Shown piece after piece: positions 40,570 to 51,027 of a stretch of DNA of 57,847 bases. The notes beneath the pieces are model-generated. The model saw nothing but the letters and a program-made list of their open reading frames with translations. It made no database searches and had not been told where the DNA came from. Origin of the DNA: Achromobacter sp. UMC46 (GTDB taxonomy: Bacteria; Pseudomonadota; Gammaproteobacteria; Burkholderiales; Burkholderiaceae_B); the NCBI RefSeq assembly GCF_014170335.1, contig NZ_LZZS01000018.1, forward strand, positions 1-57,847, read 5' to 3'. Positions within the stretch are counted from its first letter, which is position 1. Each line of letters begins with the position of its first letter. The translations under genes and the position numbers were made by a program.

Positions 40570-41420
40570 ACGCGTCTGCCCTGCCGCGCGCCGCGCTGGC
40601 CGATTCCCCCGTCGTCATCACCGTGGCGCCCAACGGCGCATACAAGAAAGCCGCCGACCATCCTGCCGTGCCGATGACGCCGCAAACGCTGGCGCTTGAA
40701 GCGCGCGCCTGCCTGGACGCGGGCGCCGGCATGATGCACATGCACGTGCGCAAGCCCGACGGCAGCCACTTGCTGGACGCGCATGCCTACCGCGAAGCGC
40801 TGGCCGCCGTCGACCGCGCCGTGGGCCGCGAGCTGCTGGTGCAGGTCACCAGCGAAGCCGCCGGCGTCTACCAGGCGGCCGAACAGATCGCATTGGTGCG
40901 TGAACTGCAGCCCGAGGCCGTGTCCATGGGCTTGCGCGAAATCGCGGTGCCGGACATCCCCGAAACGGAACTGGCGGCGTTTTTCGCATGGGTAGCCGAA
41001 CGTCGCATCATGGCCCAGATCATCCTGTACGACGAAGGCGACGTGCGGCGCTGGCAGTCGCTGCGCGCCCGCGGGCTGGTGCCGCCGGGCGCGTGGTCGG
41101 TGCTGTTCGTGCTGGGCCGCTACAGCGTGGGCCAGACGTCTTCGGCCTATGACCTGCTGCCTTTCCTGGCGGCGTACGACCACACGCTGCCGTGGGCGAT
41201 CTGCGCATTCGGCGCCGAGGAAAACGCCTGCGTCACGACCGCAGCGGCCTTTGGCGGCCACATGCGCGTAGGCTTCGAAAACAACCTGAAGCTGCGTGAC
41301 GGCAGCATCGCGCCGGGCAATGCGGCGCTGGTCCGTCAGGCCGCCGAAGGCGCGCGCGCGCTGGGCCGGCCATTGGCCACGGCAGAAGACGCGCGCCGCA
41401 TCTACGGCGCCATCGGCTAA
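40566..41420 (+). CDS. Beta-keto acid cleavage enzyme (BKACE, DUF849)
   Basis: A 284-residue zinc enzyme of the BKACE family: it exchanges a beta-keto acid with acetyl-CoA to give acetoacetate and a new acyl-CoA. Zinc ligands are H58 and H60 in GAGMMHMHVRKPDG; MGLREIAVPD and CAFGAEENACVTTAAAFGGHMRVGFEN are late family motifs. The start is a TTG at 40566 overlapping the dehydrogenase stop. It forms a two-gene catabolic unit with that dehydrogenase under the divergent LysR gene. Confidence 0.87.
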   Translation: MNASALPRAALADSPVVITVAPNGAYKKAADHPAVPMTPQTLALEARACLDAGAGMMHMHVRKPDGSHLLDAHAYREALAAVDRAVGRELLVQVTSEAAGVYQAAEQIALVRELQPEAVSMGLREIAVPDIPETELAAFFAWVAERRIMAQIILYDEGDVRRWQSLRARGLVPPGAWSVLFVLGRYSVGQTSSAYDLLPFLAAYDHTLPWAICAFGAEENACVTTAAAFGGHMRVGFENNLKLRDGSIAPGNAALVRQAAEGARALGRPLATAEDARRIYGAIG

Positions 41421-41534
41421 TCCTCAACACGAATCAGTATCAAGTGCGTGACGCCTTCCGGACCCCATCCCGAAAAGGCGTTATGCATTTCAATATATAG
41501 CGCCACGGCAAGATTTTTTCGCTGTGATGCAACA

Positions 41535-41563
41535 TTGACGCCCGGTAAAAGCACTGCTAAAAA
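41535..41563 (+). promoter_or_regulatory. Probable promoter of the nap-ccm operon
   Basis: TTGACG (41535-41540), 17-base spacer, TAAAAA (41558-41563), in the 197-base gap before napE. No full FNR box was found, so anaerobic control is not evident from this stretch. Confidence 0.45.
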
Positions 41564-41617
41564 CTTCGACATCCGCACGTTAAACGCAATACCCCAACTG
41601 TCGTAGTGAGGTGGTGT

Positions 41618-41776
41618 GTGCAAAACGAGTCTGATGGCTACACCAAGCCTCAGGAGCTGCGAAGTTTCCTGTTCCTGACGGCTGTCATGGCCCCCGTTCT
41701 GACGGTTGTCATCGTGGCGGGCTACGGTTTCATCGTCTGGTTCTATCAGCTGATCGCCGGCCCTCCGGGCAGCTGA
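41618..41776 (+). CDS. napE: NapE, small membrane protein of nitrate reductase operon
   Basis: A 52-residue protein read from a GTG at 41618 with a GAGGTGG site just upstream. It has a charged N-terminus (QNESDGYTKPQELRSFLFLT) and one membrane segment (AVMAPVLTVVIVAGYGFIVWFYQLI), as is usual for NapE. Its stop shares bases with the napD ATG (TGATG). Its function in periplasmic nitrate reduction is not settled; it is common at the start of nap operons. The GTG start and short length make it easy to miss. Confidence 0.85.
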   Translation: MQNESDGYTKPQELRSFLFLTAVMAPVLTVVIVAGYGFIVWFYQLIAGPPGS

Positions 41777-42114
41777 TGCGACGCGACGGAACCCCCATGT
41801 CCGCGCTTCCCTCCCCCCCGGCGTCCACGCCGCCGCCCGAGCTGCACATCGCCAGCCTGGTCGTGCACGCCCTGCCCAAACGCCTGCCCGATGTCCGCGC
41901 CGCCATCCTGGCCGTCGCGGGCTCTGAAATCCATGGCGCGTCCGACACCGGAAAACTGGTGATCACGCTGGAAGCGCCTTCCACCGACGACATGATGGCG
42001 CGGATCTCCGAGATCCAGCGCCTGGATGGCGTGCTGGCCTCGGCGCTGGTCTACCAGCACGCCGACACGCTTGCCACGATGAACGAGGAGATTGGCGATG
42101 TCCATGGCTCGTAG
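41776..42114 (+). CDS. napD: NapD, chaperone of NapA export
   Basis: A 112-residue cytoplasmic chaperone that binds the twin-arginine signal of NapA and controls its export. The ferredoxin-like fold is recognised from [22 protein letters not shown] and [35 protein letters not shown]. An N-terminal extension of about 20 residues is rich in Pro and Ser; a second ATG at 41797 is a possible start. It overlaps the 5' end of napA. Confidence 0.88.
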   Translation: MRRDGTPMSALPSPPASTPPPELHIASLVVHALPKRLPDVRAAILAVAGSEIHGASDTGKLVITLEAPSTDDMMARISEIQRLDGVLASALVYQHADTLATMNEEIGDVHGS

Positions 42115-44593
42115 AGACTTCATCAAGCAATCCGCCGCTGCGGCCGCCGCCACGGTGGCGGGCATCCCCATCGTCGGGTACACGCAGAACATCGTGACCG
42201 AATCCGAAGCGGCCAAGCTGAAATGGTCCAAGGCGCCCTGTAGGTTCTGCGGGACCGGCTGCGGCGTGAACGTCGCGGTGAAGGACAACCAGGTCGTGGC
42301 CACGCACGGCGACTTCAACGCCGAGGTCAACAAGGGCCTGAACTGCGTCAAGGGCTATTTCCTGTCCAAGATCATGTACGGCAACGACCGGCTGACCACG
42401 CCGCTGCTGCGCATGAAGGACGGCAAGTACGCCAAGGACGGCGAGTTCGCGCCGGTGTCCTGGGACCAGGCGTTCGACGTGATGGCCGAACAGTTCAAGC
42501 GGGTGTTGAAAGACAAAGGGCCGACCGCCGTCGGCATGTTCGGGTCGGGCCAATGGACCGTCTGGGAAGGTTATGCCGCGCTGAAGCTGATGAAGGCCGG
42601 CTTCCGGTCGAACAATCTGGACCCGAACGCGCGGCATTGCATGGCGTCCGCGGCCGTGGGGTTCATGCGGACCTTCGGCGCCGACGAGCCCATGGGCTGT
42701 TACGACGACATCGAGAACGCCGACGCCTTCGTGCTGTGGGGCTCGAACATGGCCGAGATGCACCCCATCCTGTGGACCCGCGTGACCGACCGCCGGCTGT
42801 CCGCGCCCAGGACCCGCGTGGCGGTGCTGTCGACCTTCGAGCACCGCTCGTACGAACTGGCCGACCTGACGCTGACCTTCACGCCGCAGACGGATCTGGC
42901 GATCCTGAACTACATCGCCAACCACATCATCCAGACCAAGCGCGTGAACCGCGACTTCGTGGACAAGCACACCGTGTTCCACGAAGGCAACACCGATATC
43001 GGCTATGGCCTGCGGCCCGACCACCCCTTGCAGAAGGCCGCCAAGAATGCCGACAAGGCGGGCGGCTCAAAGCCCATCACGTACGACGAGTTCGCCAAGT
43101 TCGTCTCGAAGTACGACCTGGAATACACGTCCAAGCTGAGCGGCGTGCCGCAAAAGCAGTTGCAGGACCTGGCCGAGCTCTATGCCGACCCGAAGATCCG
43201 CGTGACCTCGTTCTGGACCATGGGTTTCAACCAGCACACGCGCGGCGTGTGGGCCAACAACATGGTCTACAACATCCATCTGCTGACGGGCAAGATCTCG
43301 ACGCCGGGCAATAGCCCGTTCTCGTTGACCGGCCAGCCGTCGGCCTGCGGCACCGCGCGCGAAGTGGGCACGTTTTCCCACCGCCTGCCCGCCGACCTGG
43401 TCGTCACCAACCCCAAGCACCGCGCGCACGCGGAAGACATCTGGCAACTGCCTGACGGCACCATCCCCGACAAGGTGGGCGCGCACGCGGTGCTGCAGAA
43501 CCGCATGCTGAAGGACGGCAAGATCAACGCCTACTGGGTGATGGTCAACAACAACATGCAGGCGGCGGCCAACCTGATGAACGAGGGCTTGCCGGGCTAC
43601 CGCAACCCCGACAACTTCATCGTGGTGTCGGACGCCTACCCCACGGTCACCACCATTTCGGCCGACCTGATCCTGCCCGCGGCCATGTGGGTGGAAAAGG
43701 AAGGCGCCTACGGCAACGCCGAACGGCGCACGCAGTTCTGGCATCAACTGGTGAACGCGCCGGGCGATGCGCGGTCCGACCTGTGGCAGCTGATGGAGTT
43801 TTCCAAGCGCTTCAAGGTGGAAGAGGTCTGGCCCGCCGACTTGCTGGCGAAAAAGCCCGAATACCGGGGCAAGACCCTGTTCGACGTGCTGTTCGCCAAC
43901 GGCCGCGTCAACAAATTCCCCAACAGCGAATTGAACGCGGAGTATGAAAACCAGGAATCGAAAGCCTTCGGCTTCTATGCGCAGAAAGGGCTGTTCGAGG
44001 AGTATGCGGAATTCGGCCGAGGCCACGGCCATGACCTGGCCCCCTTCGACACCTATCATGAGACGCGCGGCCTGCGCTGGCCCGTCGTCAACGGCAAAGA
44101 GACCCTGTGGCGCTACCGCGAAGGCAGCGATCCCTATGTGAAGGCCGGCGCCGGTTTCGAGTTCTACGGCAATCCGGACGGCCGCGCCGTGATCTACGCC
44201 CTGCCCTACGAGCCGCCCCCCGAATCGCCGGACAAGGAATATCCGTTCTGGCTGTCCACCGGCCGCATCCTGGAGCACTGGCATTCCGGATCGATGACGC
44301 GGCGCGTGCCCGAGCTGTATCGGGCGTTTCCCAACGCGGTCTGTTTCATGCACCCCGACGACGCGCAGGCGATGGGCCTGCGGCGCGGCGTGGAAGTGGA
44401 GATCGAATCGCGCCGTGGCAAGATGCGCACCCGGCTTGAGACCCGCGGGCGCAACAAGCCGCCGCGCGGCCTGGTCTTCGTGCCCTGGTTCGACGCCGGC
44501 CAGCTGATCAACAAGGTCACGCTGGACGCCACTGACCCGATCTCGTTCCAGACCGACTTCAAGAAGTGCGCGGTCAAGATCGTCAAGGTCTGA
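42098..44593 (+). CDS. napA: NapA, periplasmic nitrate reductase catalytic subunit
   Basis: An 831-residue molybdenum enzyme reducing nitrate to nitrite in the periplasm. Twin-arginine signal: [20 protein letters not shown]. The [4Fe-4S] cluster ligands are C48, C51, C55 and C83 (CRFCGTGC and NCVKGYF). The molybdenum cysteine is in [13 protein letters not shown]. The C-terminal [12 protein letters not shown] and [20 protein letters not shown] are typical. The ATG at 42098 has GAGGAG seven bases upstream. Electrons arrive from quinol via NapC and NapB. Confidence 0.95.
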   Translation: MSMARRDFIKQSAAAAAATVAGIPIVGYTQNIVTESEAAKLKWSKAPCRFCGTGCGVNVAVKDNQVVATHGDFNAEVNKGLNCVKGYFLSKIMYGNDRLTTPLLRMKDGKYAKDGEFAPVSWDQAFDVMAEQFKRVLKDKGPTAVGMFGSGQWTVWEGYAALKLMKAGFRSNNLDPNARHCMASAAVGFMRTFGADEPMGCYDDIENADAFVLWGSNMAEMHPILWTRVTDRRLSAPRTRVAVLSTFEHRSYELADLTLTFTPQTDLAILNYIANHIIQTKRVNRDFVDKHTVFHEGNTDIGYGLRPDHPLQKAAKNADKAGGSKPITYDEFAKFVSKYDLEYTSKLSGVPQKQLQDLAELYADPKIRVTSFWTMGFNQHTRGVWANNMVYNIHLLTGKISTPGNSPFSLTGQPSACGTAREVGTFSHRLPADLVVTNPKHRAHAEDIWQLPDGTIPDKVGAHAVLQNRMLKDGKINAYWVMVNNNMQAAANLMNEGLPGYRNPDNFIVVSDAYPTVTTISADLILPAAMWVEKEGAYGNAERRTQFWHQLVNAPGDARSDLWQLMEFSKRFKVEEVWPADLLAKKPEYRGKTLFDVLFANGRVNKFPNSELNAEYENQESKAFGFYAQKGLFEEYAEFGRGHGHDLAPFDTYHETRGLRWPVVNGKETLWRYREGSDPYVKAGAGFEFYGNPDGRAVIYALPYEPPPESPDKEYPFWLSTGRILEHWHSGSMTRRVPELYRAFPNAVCFMHPDDAQAMGLRRGVEVEIESRRGKMRTRLETRGRNKPPRGLVFVPWFDAGQLINKVTLDATDPISFQTDFKKCAVKIVKV

Positions 44594-44613
44594 ACGGCCC
44601 CCGGGAGACAGCC

Positions 44614-45090
44614 ATGAACCTACGCGCCGCCATCATCGCCTTCAGCATCCTTCTGAGTTCGGCTGCCTGGGCCGCCCCGCCGTTCGAGGTCGAAGACCCC
44701 ATGCGGGGGCCCACCCCGATCGCCGAAGAGGCCGACCCGCCGCTGATCAGCCCGATCGAGAACAAGGACATCAAGCGGATGCGCACCTATTCGATGCAGC
44801 CGCCCACCATCCCGCACAAGATCGACGGCTACCAGATCGACAAGAACTACAACCGCTGCCTGGCCTGCCACGCGCGGGTGAACACCGAGGAAACCCAGGC
44901 GCCGCCGCTGAGCGTGACGCACTACATGGACCGCGACAGCAACGTGCTGGCCGAGGTGTCGCCACGGCGCTATTTCTGTGTGCAGTGCCACGTGCCGCAG
45001 GCCGAGGCCAAGCCGCTGGTGTCCAACACCTATCAGGACATCGACGGGATCCTCAAGCGCCTGACCGCCCCGGCCACCGACAAGAAGTAA
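44614..45090 (+). CDS. napB: NapB, diheme cytochrome c subunit
   Basis: A 158-residue periplasmic cytochrome with a signal peptide (MNLRAAIIAFSILLSSAAWA) and two heme sites, CLACH (82-86) and CVQCH (122-126). The segments PPLISPIENKDIKRMRTYSMQPPTIPH and VSPRRYFCVQCHVPQ are conserved in NapB. It binds NapA and transfers electrons to it from NapC. The ATG at 44614 is fixed by the signal peptide. Confidence 0.94.
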   Translation: MNLRAAIIAFSILLSSAAWAAPPFEVEDPMRGPTPIAEEADPPLISPIENKDIKRMRTYSMQPPTIPHKIDGYQIDKNYNRCLACHARVNTEETQAPPLSVTHYMDRDSNVLAEVSPRRYFCVQCHVPQAEAKPLVSNTYQDIDGILKRLTAPATDKK

Positions 45091-45105
45091 GGGATTGATG
45101 CCGCC

Positions 45106-45744
45106 ATGTTCAAGCTCATCAAGCGCTACTGGAACATCATCCGCCGCCCCAGCGTGCACTTCAGCCTGGGATTTTTGACGATCGGCGGCTTCATCGGCGG
45201 CATCCTGTTCTGGGGCGCCTTCAACACCGCGATGGAGCTGACCAACACCGAGAAGTTCTGTACGGGCTGCCATGAAATGCGCGACAACGTGTACGCGGAA
45301 TTGAAGGGCACCATCCATTTCACCAACCGTTCAGGCGTGCGCGCCCTGTGTTCGGACTGCCACGTGCCGCACAACTGGACGGACAAGATCGCCCGCAAGA
45401 TGCAGGCCTCCAAGGAAGTGTGGGGCAAGATCTTCGGCACCATCGACACACGCGAAAAGTTCGTGGACAAGCGGCTGGAACTGGCCCAGCACGAATGGGC
45501 GCGCTTCAAGGCCAACGACTCGCTGGAATGCCGCAACTGCCACAACTACGAATACATGGACTTCACGCGCCAGAGCGTGCGCGCGCAGAACATGCACTCC
45601 ACCTACCTGGCGGACAAGACCAAGACCTGCATCGACTGCCACAAGGGCATCGCCCATACGCTGCCGCACATCCCGCCCGGCCAGACCTCTGACGCGACGC
45701 CGCCGGCCGGGGCGCCCAAAGAGGTGGCGAATGCGGCCCGCTGA
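45106..45744 (+). CDS. napC: NapC, tetraheme quinol dehydrogenase
   Basis: A 212-residue membrane-anchored cytochrome of the NapC/NirT family. One N-terminal membrane helix (about 19-39) and four heme motifs CTGCH (52-56), CSDCH (82-86), CRNCH (142-146) and CIDCH (175-179). It takes electrons from quinol and passes them to NapB. The last 14 bases overlap the ccmA gene, which ties nitrate reduction to cytochrome maturation in one transcript. Confidence 0.94.
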   Translation: MFKLIKRYWNIIRRPSVHFSLGFLTIGGFIGGILFWGAFNTAMELTNTEKFCTGCHEMRDNVYAELKGTIHFTNRSGVRALCSDCHVPHNWTDKIARKMQASKEVWGKIFGTIDTREKFVDKRLELAQHEWARFKANDSLECRNCHNYEYMDFTRQSVRAQNMHSTYLADKTKTCIDCHKGIAHTLPHIPPGQTSDATPPAGAPKEVANAAR

Positions 45745-46414
45745 CGCGCCGCCGCCGATGCTTGCCGCCAGCGGGCTGCGCAGCCCGCGCGGCGGCCCCG
45801 ATGGCGCACACCCGGTCGATTTCGACCTGCATCGCGGCCAGCTCCTGCATGTGCGGGGCGCCAACGGCAGCGGCAAGACGAGCCTGCTGCGCATGCTGGC
45901 GGGCCTGCTGCGCCCGTTGGACGGCACGCTGCATTCACAGGGCATCGACGCGCGCCGCGACCCCGCCGCCTATTTCGCGGGCGTGGCGTTCCTGGGGCAT
46001 GCCAACGGGCTGTGCGGCGAACTGACCGCGCTGGAAAACGTGCGTTATGCCCTGCATGTCGCGGGCACCCCGCAGAACGATACGGCCATTGCCGCGGGCC
46101 TGCGCGGCTGGCGGCTGGAAGGCGGCCTGCACCTGCCCGCCGCCCGGCTGTCCCAAGGCCAGGGCCGCCGGCTGGCGATGGCCGCCGTGGCGCTGGGCGG
46201 CAAGCCCCTGTGGTTGCTGGACGAACCCGACGCCGGCTTGGACGCGGCCAGCCTGGACCAGTTGTGGCGCGCGCTGGACACGCACCTGGACGCAGGCGGC
46301 GCGGCGGTGGTGGCGTCGCACCGGACGCCCGGCACCGCCGCCTCTCGCACGCAAACCCTGAACATGGATGACTACGCGGATGCTGGCTACGCTGTCTCAG
46401 TTGGCGCTGCGTGA
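45731..46414 (+). CDS. ccmA: CcmA, heme export ABC ATPase
   Basis: A 227-residue ATPase of the CcmAB(C) complex, which releases holo-CcmE for cytochrome c assembly. Walker A is GANGSGKTS, signature [10 protein letters not shown], Walker [16 protein letters not shown] and the switch histidine ASHRTPG. The start overlaps napC by 14 bases. No separate promoter is seen. Confidence 0.92.
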   Translation: MRPADAPPPMLAASGLRSPRGGPDGAHPVDFDLHRGQLLHVRGANGSGKTSLLRMLAGLLRPLDGTLHSQGIDARRDPAAYFAGVAFLGHANGLCGELTALENVRYALHVAGTPQNDTAIAAGLRGWRLEGGLHLPAARLSQGQGRRLAMAAVALGGKPLWLLDEPDAGLDAASLDQLWRALDTHLDAGGAAVVASHRTPGTAASRTQTLNMDDYADAGYAVSVGAA

Positions 46415-47045
46415 CATCCGGCTTGCCTGGAGGCGGCCGGCGGATACGCTGGGCGCCACGCTGTTCTTCATCGTCGCGGGATCCCTCTTCCCGCTGGCGG
46501 TCGGCCCCGACCCCGCCTTGCTGCTGGCGATCGGGCCGGGCGTGCTGTGGGTCTGCGCGCTGCTGGGCATCCTGCTGAGCCTGCACCGCCCGTTCACGCA
46601 GGACCATGCCAACGGCGCGCTGGAGCAACTGCTGGTGTCGCCGCATCCGCTGCCGCTGCTGGTGGGCGTGAAGCTGGTCGCGCACTGGTTCACCGGCTGC
46701 CTGCCGCTGATCCTGGCCAGCCCCGTGCTGGCCCTGCAATTCGGCCTGCCGCCGCAGGCGATCGGCGTGCTGGTCCTGTCCCTGCTGCTGGGCACGCCCA
46801 CGCTGGCGCTGGTGGGCGGGCTGGGCGCTGCGCTGACGCTGGGCCTGCGCGGCGGCGCGCTGCTGCCCCTGCTGGTGCTGCCGCTGTATGTGCCGGTGCT
46901 GATCTTCGGGGCGGGCGCCGTGTCCGCCACGCATGCGGGCCTGGGCGCAGGACCGCAATTGTCGTTGCTGGGCGCGTGCCTGTGCCTGGCGATCCTGCTC
47001 TGCCCCTGGAGCGCGTCCGCCGCGCTGCGCGTGGCGCTGGACTGA
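46368..47045 (+). CDS. ccmB: CcmB, heme exporter membrane subunit
   Basis: A 225-residue membrane protein with six hydrophobic segments. Family segments are [39 protein letters not shown] and LPLYVPVLIFGAGAV. Two in-frame starts (46368 and 46380) are possible; the first overlaps ccmA by 47 bases. It works with CcmA and CcmC. Confidence 0.9.
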   Translation: MTTRMLATLSQLALRDIRLAWRRPADTLGATLFFIVAGSLFPLAVGPDPALLLAIGPGVLWVCALLGILLSLHRPFTQDHANGALEQLLVSPHPLPLLVGVKLVAHWFTGCLPLILASPVLALQFGLPPQAIGVLVLSLLLGTPTLALVGGLGAALTLGLRGGALLPLLVLPLYVPVLIFGAGAVSATHAGLGAGPQLSLLGACLCLAILLCPWSASAALRVALD

Positions 47046-47053
47046 GAGGCCCC

Positions 47054-47845
47054 ATGCACAAGCAACCCGCTTTCGATTCGCCTTATGCCGCCGGCCCGGC
47101 CCCCGCCGGCGCGGGCTGGATGCGCTACGCCTCGCCGGCCGTGTTCTACCCGCTGGCCGGCCGCCTGATCCCGATGCTGGCGCTGGCGGCCACGCTTTTC
47201 GCCTGCGCGGGCCTGTACGTCGGCCTGGCCGTGGCGCCTGCCGACAGCCAGCAGGGCGAGGTCTACCGCATCCTGTTCATCCACGTGGCGGCGGCCTGGA
47301 TGTCGATGTTCCTGTACCTGGTCATGGCGGGCTACGCCGCGTTGGGCCTGATCTACAACACGCGCCTGTCGTTCATGATGATGCGGGCGCTGGCGCCCAC
47401 CGGCGCGCTCTTCACGTTCCTGACGCTGTGGACGGGCGCATTGTGGGGCAAGCCCACCTGGGGCGCCTGGTGGGTCTGGGATGCGCGGCTGACGTCGGAA
47501 CTGATCCTGCTGTTCCTGTATCTGGGCTTCATGGCCTTGCAGGCCGCCACCGACGATATCCGTCGCGCCGACCGCGGCGGCGCCATCCTGCTGCTGGCCG
47601 GCGTCGTCAATGTTCCCATCATCTATTTCTCGGTACGGTGGTGGAGCACGTTGCATCAAGGCGCATCCATCAACCTGACCACGGCACCCAGCATGGCGCG
47701 CATCATGGTCTCGGCCATGCTGCTGATGGTGGCGGCCTTCTGGCTGTACAGCGCGGCGGTGGCGTTGGCGCGCGTGCGCGGCATCATCGCCGAACGCGAG
47801 CCGGGTGCGGCGCGCACCGGCCGCCCCGCCCCGGAGGCGCCATGA
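47054..47845 (+). CDS. ccmC: CcmC, heme-handling membrane protein
   Basis: A 263-residue membrane protein with about six helices and the tryptophan-rich [14 protein letters not shown] heme-binding motif. It attaches heme to CcmE together with CcmD. The ATG at 47054 follows ccmB after eight bases with a GAGAGG site. The 20 N-terminal residues before the first helix are Pro- and Ala-rich, slightly longer than in E. coli. Confidence 0.92.
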   Translation: MHKQPAFDSPYAAGPAPAGAGWMRYASPAVFYPLAGRLIPMLALAATLFACAGLYVGLAVAPADSQQGEVYRILFIHVAAAWMSMFLYLVMAGYAALGLIYNTRLSFMMMRALAPTGALFTFLTLWTGALWGKPTWGAWWVWDARLTSELILLFLYLGFMALQAATDDIRRADRGGAILLLAGVVNVPIIYFSVRWWSTLHQGASINLTTAPSMARIMVSAMLLMVAAFWLYSAAVALARVRGIIAEREPGAARTGRPAPEAP

Positions 47846-48006
47846 GCTGGGACGCGCTGTTCTCCTTGCAGGGCCACGGCCCCTACATCCTGGGCGCCTA
47901 CGGCGTCACGCTGGCCCTGATGGGGCTGGAGGCCGCCGTGCTGTGGCGCCGGGCACGCGCCCGGCGCGCGGCGGCGCGTGGACAAGCCGGCGAGGCCCGC
48001 CCATGA
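47842..48006 (+). CDS. ccmD: CcmD, small heme exporter protein
   Basis: A 54-residue protein with one membrane helix ([23 protein letters not shown]) and a basic C-terminal tail ([12 protein letters not shown]), exactly as in CcmD. It stabilises CcmC and CcmE. ATGA overlaps link it to ccmC before and to ccmE after. It is short enough to be missed by gene callers. Confidence 0.88.
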   Translation: MSWDALFSLQGHGPYILGAYGVTLALMGLEAAVLWRRARARRAAARGQAGEARP

Positions 48007-48464
48007 CGCCGCGCAAGCGCCGCGTGCTGGCCATCGCGGGCGGGCTGGGCCTGCTGGCCCTGGCGACCGCGCTGGTGCTCAACGCCTTGCAATCGAACCT
48101 GGTGTTCTTCTTCAGCCCGACGCAGGTGGTGGCGCAAGAGGCCCCCCGCAACGGCAGCTTCCGCGTGGGCGGGTTGGTGGAGCAAGGCTCGGTGCGACGC
48201 GACGCCGACGGGCTGACCCTGCGGTTCCTCGTGACCGACACCGCGCACACGGTGCCCGTGACCTATCAGGGCCTGCTGCCGGACCTGTTCCGCGAAGGCA
48301 AAGGCGTGGTGGTGGCCGGCAGGCTGGACGCCGACGGCGTGTTCCGCGCCACCGAAGTGCTGGCCAAGCATGACGAGAACTACATGCCGCCCGAGGCCGC
48401 CGATGCGCTCAAGCGCGCCGGCCAGGCCACGGCCGCCAACACGATGCAGGGGCAGGCGAAATGA
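48003..48464 (+). CDS. ccmE: CcmE, heme chaperone
   Basis: A 153-residue periplasmic heme chaperone with a basic N-terminus and one membrane anchor (about 8-30), followed by an OB-fold domain. The covalent heme histidine is H123 in [13 protein letters not shown]127 is the axial ligand of the family. It overlaps ccmD and ccmF by four bases on each side. Confidence 0.94.
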   Translation: MTPRKRRVLAIAGGLGLLALATALVLNALQSNLVFFFSPTQVVAQEAPRNGSFRVGGLVEQGSVRRDADGLTLRFLVTDTAHTVPVTYQGLLPDLFREGKGVVVAGRLDADGVFRATEVLAKHDENYMPPEAADALKRAGQATAANTMQGQAK

Positions 48465-50470
48465 TTCCCGAAATCGGCTTGTTCAGCCTGATCCTGGCGC
48501 TGCTGACGGCGTTGGCGCAGGCCATCCTGCCGCTGATCGGCGCCGCCACCGGCTGGCAGGCGGGGCTGCGCGTGGCGCGGCCGGCCGCCGTGGGCCAGTT
48601 CTGCCTGACCGTGCTGGCCTTCGGCTGTCTGGCCTGGTCGTTCGTGCACAACGATTTTTCGGTGCTGTATGTGGCCGGCAATTCCCACGCAGACCTGCCT
48701 GCCGCATACCGCTTCGCGGCGGTCTGGGGCGGGCACGAGGGGTCGCTGCTGCTGTGGCTGCTGCTGCTGACCGCCTGGACCTTGGCCGTCGCCGTGTTCA
48801 GCCGCCGCCTGCCGCTGGCGTTCGCCGGCCGCGTGCTGGCGGTGATGGGCTGGATCAGCGTGGGCTTCCTGCTGTTTCTGCTGTTCCTGTCCAACCCCTT
48901 TGAACGGCTGATGCCGCCCGCCATGGCCGGCCGCGACCTGAACCCGCTGCTGCAGGACCCCGGCATGATCGTGCACCCGCCCATGCTGTACATGGGCTAT
49001 GTGGGGTTTTCCGTGGCCTTCGCCTTCGCGATCGCGGCCTTGCTGTCGGGCGAACTGGATGCGCTGTGGGCGCGCTGGGTCCGGCCGTGGACGCTGGCCG
49101 CCTGGACCTTCCTGACCGTCGGCATCCTTCTGGGCAGCGCATGGGCGTACTACGTGCTGGGCTGGGGCGGCTGGTGGTTCTGGGACCCGGTGGAGAACGC
49201 CTCGTTCATGCCGTGGCTGGCGGGCACCGCGCTGATCCACTCGCTGATCGTGACCGAGCGCCGCGGGGCCTTCCGCAGCTGGACGGTGCTGCTGGCCATC
49301 TGCACGTTTTCGCTCAGCATCCTGGGGACGTTCCTGGTCCGCTCCGGCGTGCTGACCTCGGTGCACGCCTTCGCGGTGGATCCGGGCCGCGGACTGTACA
49401 TCCTGGCGTTCATGACCGTGATCGTCGGTGGTTCGCTGACGCTGTACGCGTGGCGTGCGCCGACGGTCGGCCTGGGCGGCGGCTTTTCTCTGCTGTCGCG
49501 GGAATCCCTGCTGCTGTCGAACAACGTCGTCCTGACCGTGGCGGCGGGCTCGGTGCTGCTGGGCACGCTATACCCGGTGGTGCTGGACGTGCTGGACTGG
49601 GGCAAGATCTCCATCGGGCCGCCCTACTTCGAAGCCGTGTTCGTGCCGCTGATGACCCCGGCCGTCTTCTTGATGGGGGTGGGCCCGATGGCCCGTTGGA
49701 AACAAGCCACCCTGCCCGACCTGGGCCGGCGGCTGCGCGCGGCGTTCGCGGTCAGCGTGGCGACGGCCGTGTTGCTGCCGCTGGCGATGCCGGGCCCGTT
49801 GCGGCTGGGCTCGCCCATGATCATGCTGGGCCTGTGGCTGGCGGCGTGGTCGGTCGGCAGCGCCGCCGCGCACGCCGCGCAACGGCTGACGGATGGCGGC
49901 GGCCAATGGCTGCGCCGGCTGGGCCGCCAGCCGCGCGCCTGGTACGGCATGCTGCTGGCGCACGCGGGCGTGGGCATCTTCATCGCCGGCGTCACGCTGG
50001 CCAACGGCTACGAGGTCAAGCACGAGCTGCGCATGGAATTGGGCGCCACGCAGGAAGCCGGCGGCTACCAGTTCACGTTCGCCAGCGTGGCGCCCGCCGC
50101 CGGCCCGAACTACAGCGCGCAGCGCGCCGTGTTCCCCGTTACCCGCAACGGCAAGCCGGTCGTGACGCTGTATCCCGAAAAGCGCCTGTATACGGTGCAG
50201 GACATGGCGTTGAGCCAGGCCGACATCGACAGCGGCTTCACCCGCGACCTGTTCGTGGCGCTGGGCGAACCCGTGGGCGACCGCGCCTGGACCGTGCGCA
50301 TCCAGGTCAAGCCCTTCATGACCTGGATCTGGACCGGCTGCCTGCTGATGGCGCTGGGCGGCCTGCTGGCGGCGGGCGACAAGCGCTACCGCCACGCGCA
50401 GGAGGCTTCGGCGCGCCCGCCCAGGACCGAGGCCGCCCCATCCGCCCACGCGGCGCGGGAGGGGTACTGA
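48461..50470 (+). CDS. ccmF: CcmF, cytochrome c heme lyase subunit
   Basis: A 669-residue multi-span membrane protein that transfers heme from CcmE to apocytochrome c. It has the tryptophan-rich [19 protein letters not shown] segment, [17 protein letters not shown] earlier, and the large periplasmic loop near the C-terminus ([18 protein letters not shown]). Its stop overlaps the ccmG start (TGATG). Confidence 0.94.
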   Translation: MIPEIGLFSLILALLTALAQAILPLIGAATGWQAGLRVARPAAVGQFCLTVLAFGCLAWSFVHNDFSVLYVAGNSHADLPAAYRFAAVWGGHEGSLLLWLLLLTAWTLAVAVFSRRLPLAFAGRVLAVMGWISVGFLLFLLFLSNPFERLMPPAMAGRDLNPLLQDPGMIVHPPMLYMGYVGFSVAFAFAIAALLSGELDALWARWVRPWTLAAWTFLTVGILLGSAWAYYVLGWGGWWFWDPVENASFMPWLAGTALIHSLIVTERRGAFRSWTVLLAICTFSLSILGTFLVRSGVLTSVHAFAVDPGRGLYILAFMTVIVGGSLTLYAWRAPTVGLGGGFSLLSRESLLLSNNVVLTVAAGSVLLGTLYPVVLDVLDWGKISIGPPYFEAVFVPLMTPAVFLMGVGPMARWKQATLPDLGRRLRAAFAVSVATAVLLPLAMPGPLRLGSPMIMLGLWLAAWSVGSAAAHAAQRLTDGGGQWLRRLGRQPRAWYGMLLAHAGVGIFIAGVTLANGYEVKHELRMELGATQEAGGYQFTFASVAPAAGPNYSAQRAVFPVTRNGKPVVTLYPEKRLYTVQDMALSQADIDSGFTRDLFVALGEPVGDRAWTVRIQVKPFMTWIWTGCLLMALGGLLAAGDKRYRHAQEASARPPRTEAAPSAHAAREGY

Positions 50471-51027
50471 TGCTGCGATACCTGCTGCCGCTGGGCGTCT
50501 TCATGGCGATGGCGGTGTTTCTGGCGATGGGCCTGTCGCGCGACCCGCGCGCGGTGCCGTCCGCCATGATCGACAAACCCGCCCCCGCCATCAGCCTGCC
50601 GCTGCTGCGGGCGCCCGGGCAACAATCCGGCCAGCAATCCATCCAACAACCCGGCCCACAGCTGGACGTGCAGGCGCTGCGCGGCCAGGTCTGGCTGCTG
50701 AACGTGTGGGCGTCTTGGTGCGGCCCGTGCCGCGAGGAGCTGCCGGTGCTGCGCGACGTCGCCCAGCGCCACGGCATTCCGCTGTACGGGTTGAACTACA
50801 AGGACAAGCCCGAGGACGCGCTGGAGTGGCTGGCGCGCAACGGCAATCCGTACATCGCATCCGCCAGCGACACCGACGGCCGCGTCGGCATCGAATATGG
50901 CGTCTACGGCGTGCCCGAGACTTTCGTGATCGACGGCGCCGGACGCATCCGCTACAAGCAGCTTGGCCTGATCACCCCGGACATCTGGCGCACCCGGATC
51001 CAACCCCTGATCGAGAGCTTGCGATGA
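50470..51027 (+). CDS. ccmG: CcmG/DsbE, thiol-disulfide oxidoreductase
   Basis: A 185-residue membrane-anchored thioredoxin-like protein that reduces apocytochrome cysteines. The active site is WCGPC (C84, C87) and the acid/groove segment is GLNYKDKPEDAL. A Gln-rich insert (about 51-64: QQSGQQSIQQ) before the thioredoxin domain is longer than in E. coli CcmG. Overlaps of TGATG and ATGA link it to ccmF and ccmH. Confidence 0.92.
   Translation: MLRYLLPLGVFMAMAVFLAMGLSRDPRAVPSAMIDKPAPAISLPLLRAPGQQSGQQSIQQPGPQLDVQALRGQVWLLNVWASWCGPCREELPVLRDVAQRHGIPLYGLNYKDKPEDALEWLARNGNPYIASASDTDGRVGIEYGVYGVPETFVIDGAGRIRYKQLGLITPDIWRTRIQPLIESLR

Noticed and set aside
39607..41420. Proven L-carnitine degradation operon
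   Set aside because: The dehydrogenase matches general 3-hydroxyacyl-CoA dehydrogenases as well as carnitine dehydrogenases, and the usual thioesterase and transport genes are missing.
41421..41617. FNR/Anr box for nap
   Set aside because: The only candidate, TTGACGCCCGGTAA, has a poor right half compared with TTGAT-N4-ATCAA.
41417..41623. Short leftward frame of 68 codons between BKACE and napE
   Set aside because: TTG start, no family pattern, and it overlaps the probable nap promoter and the napE start.
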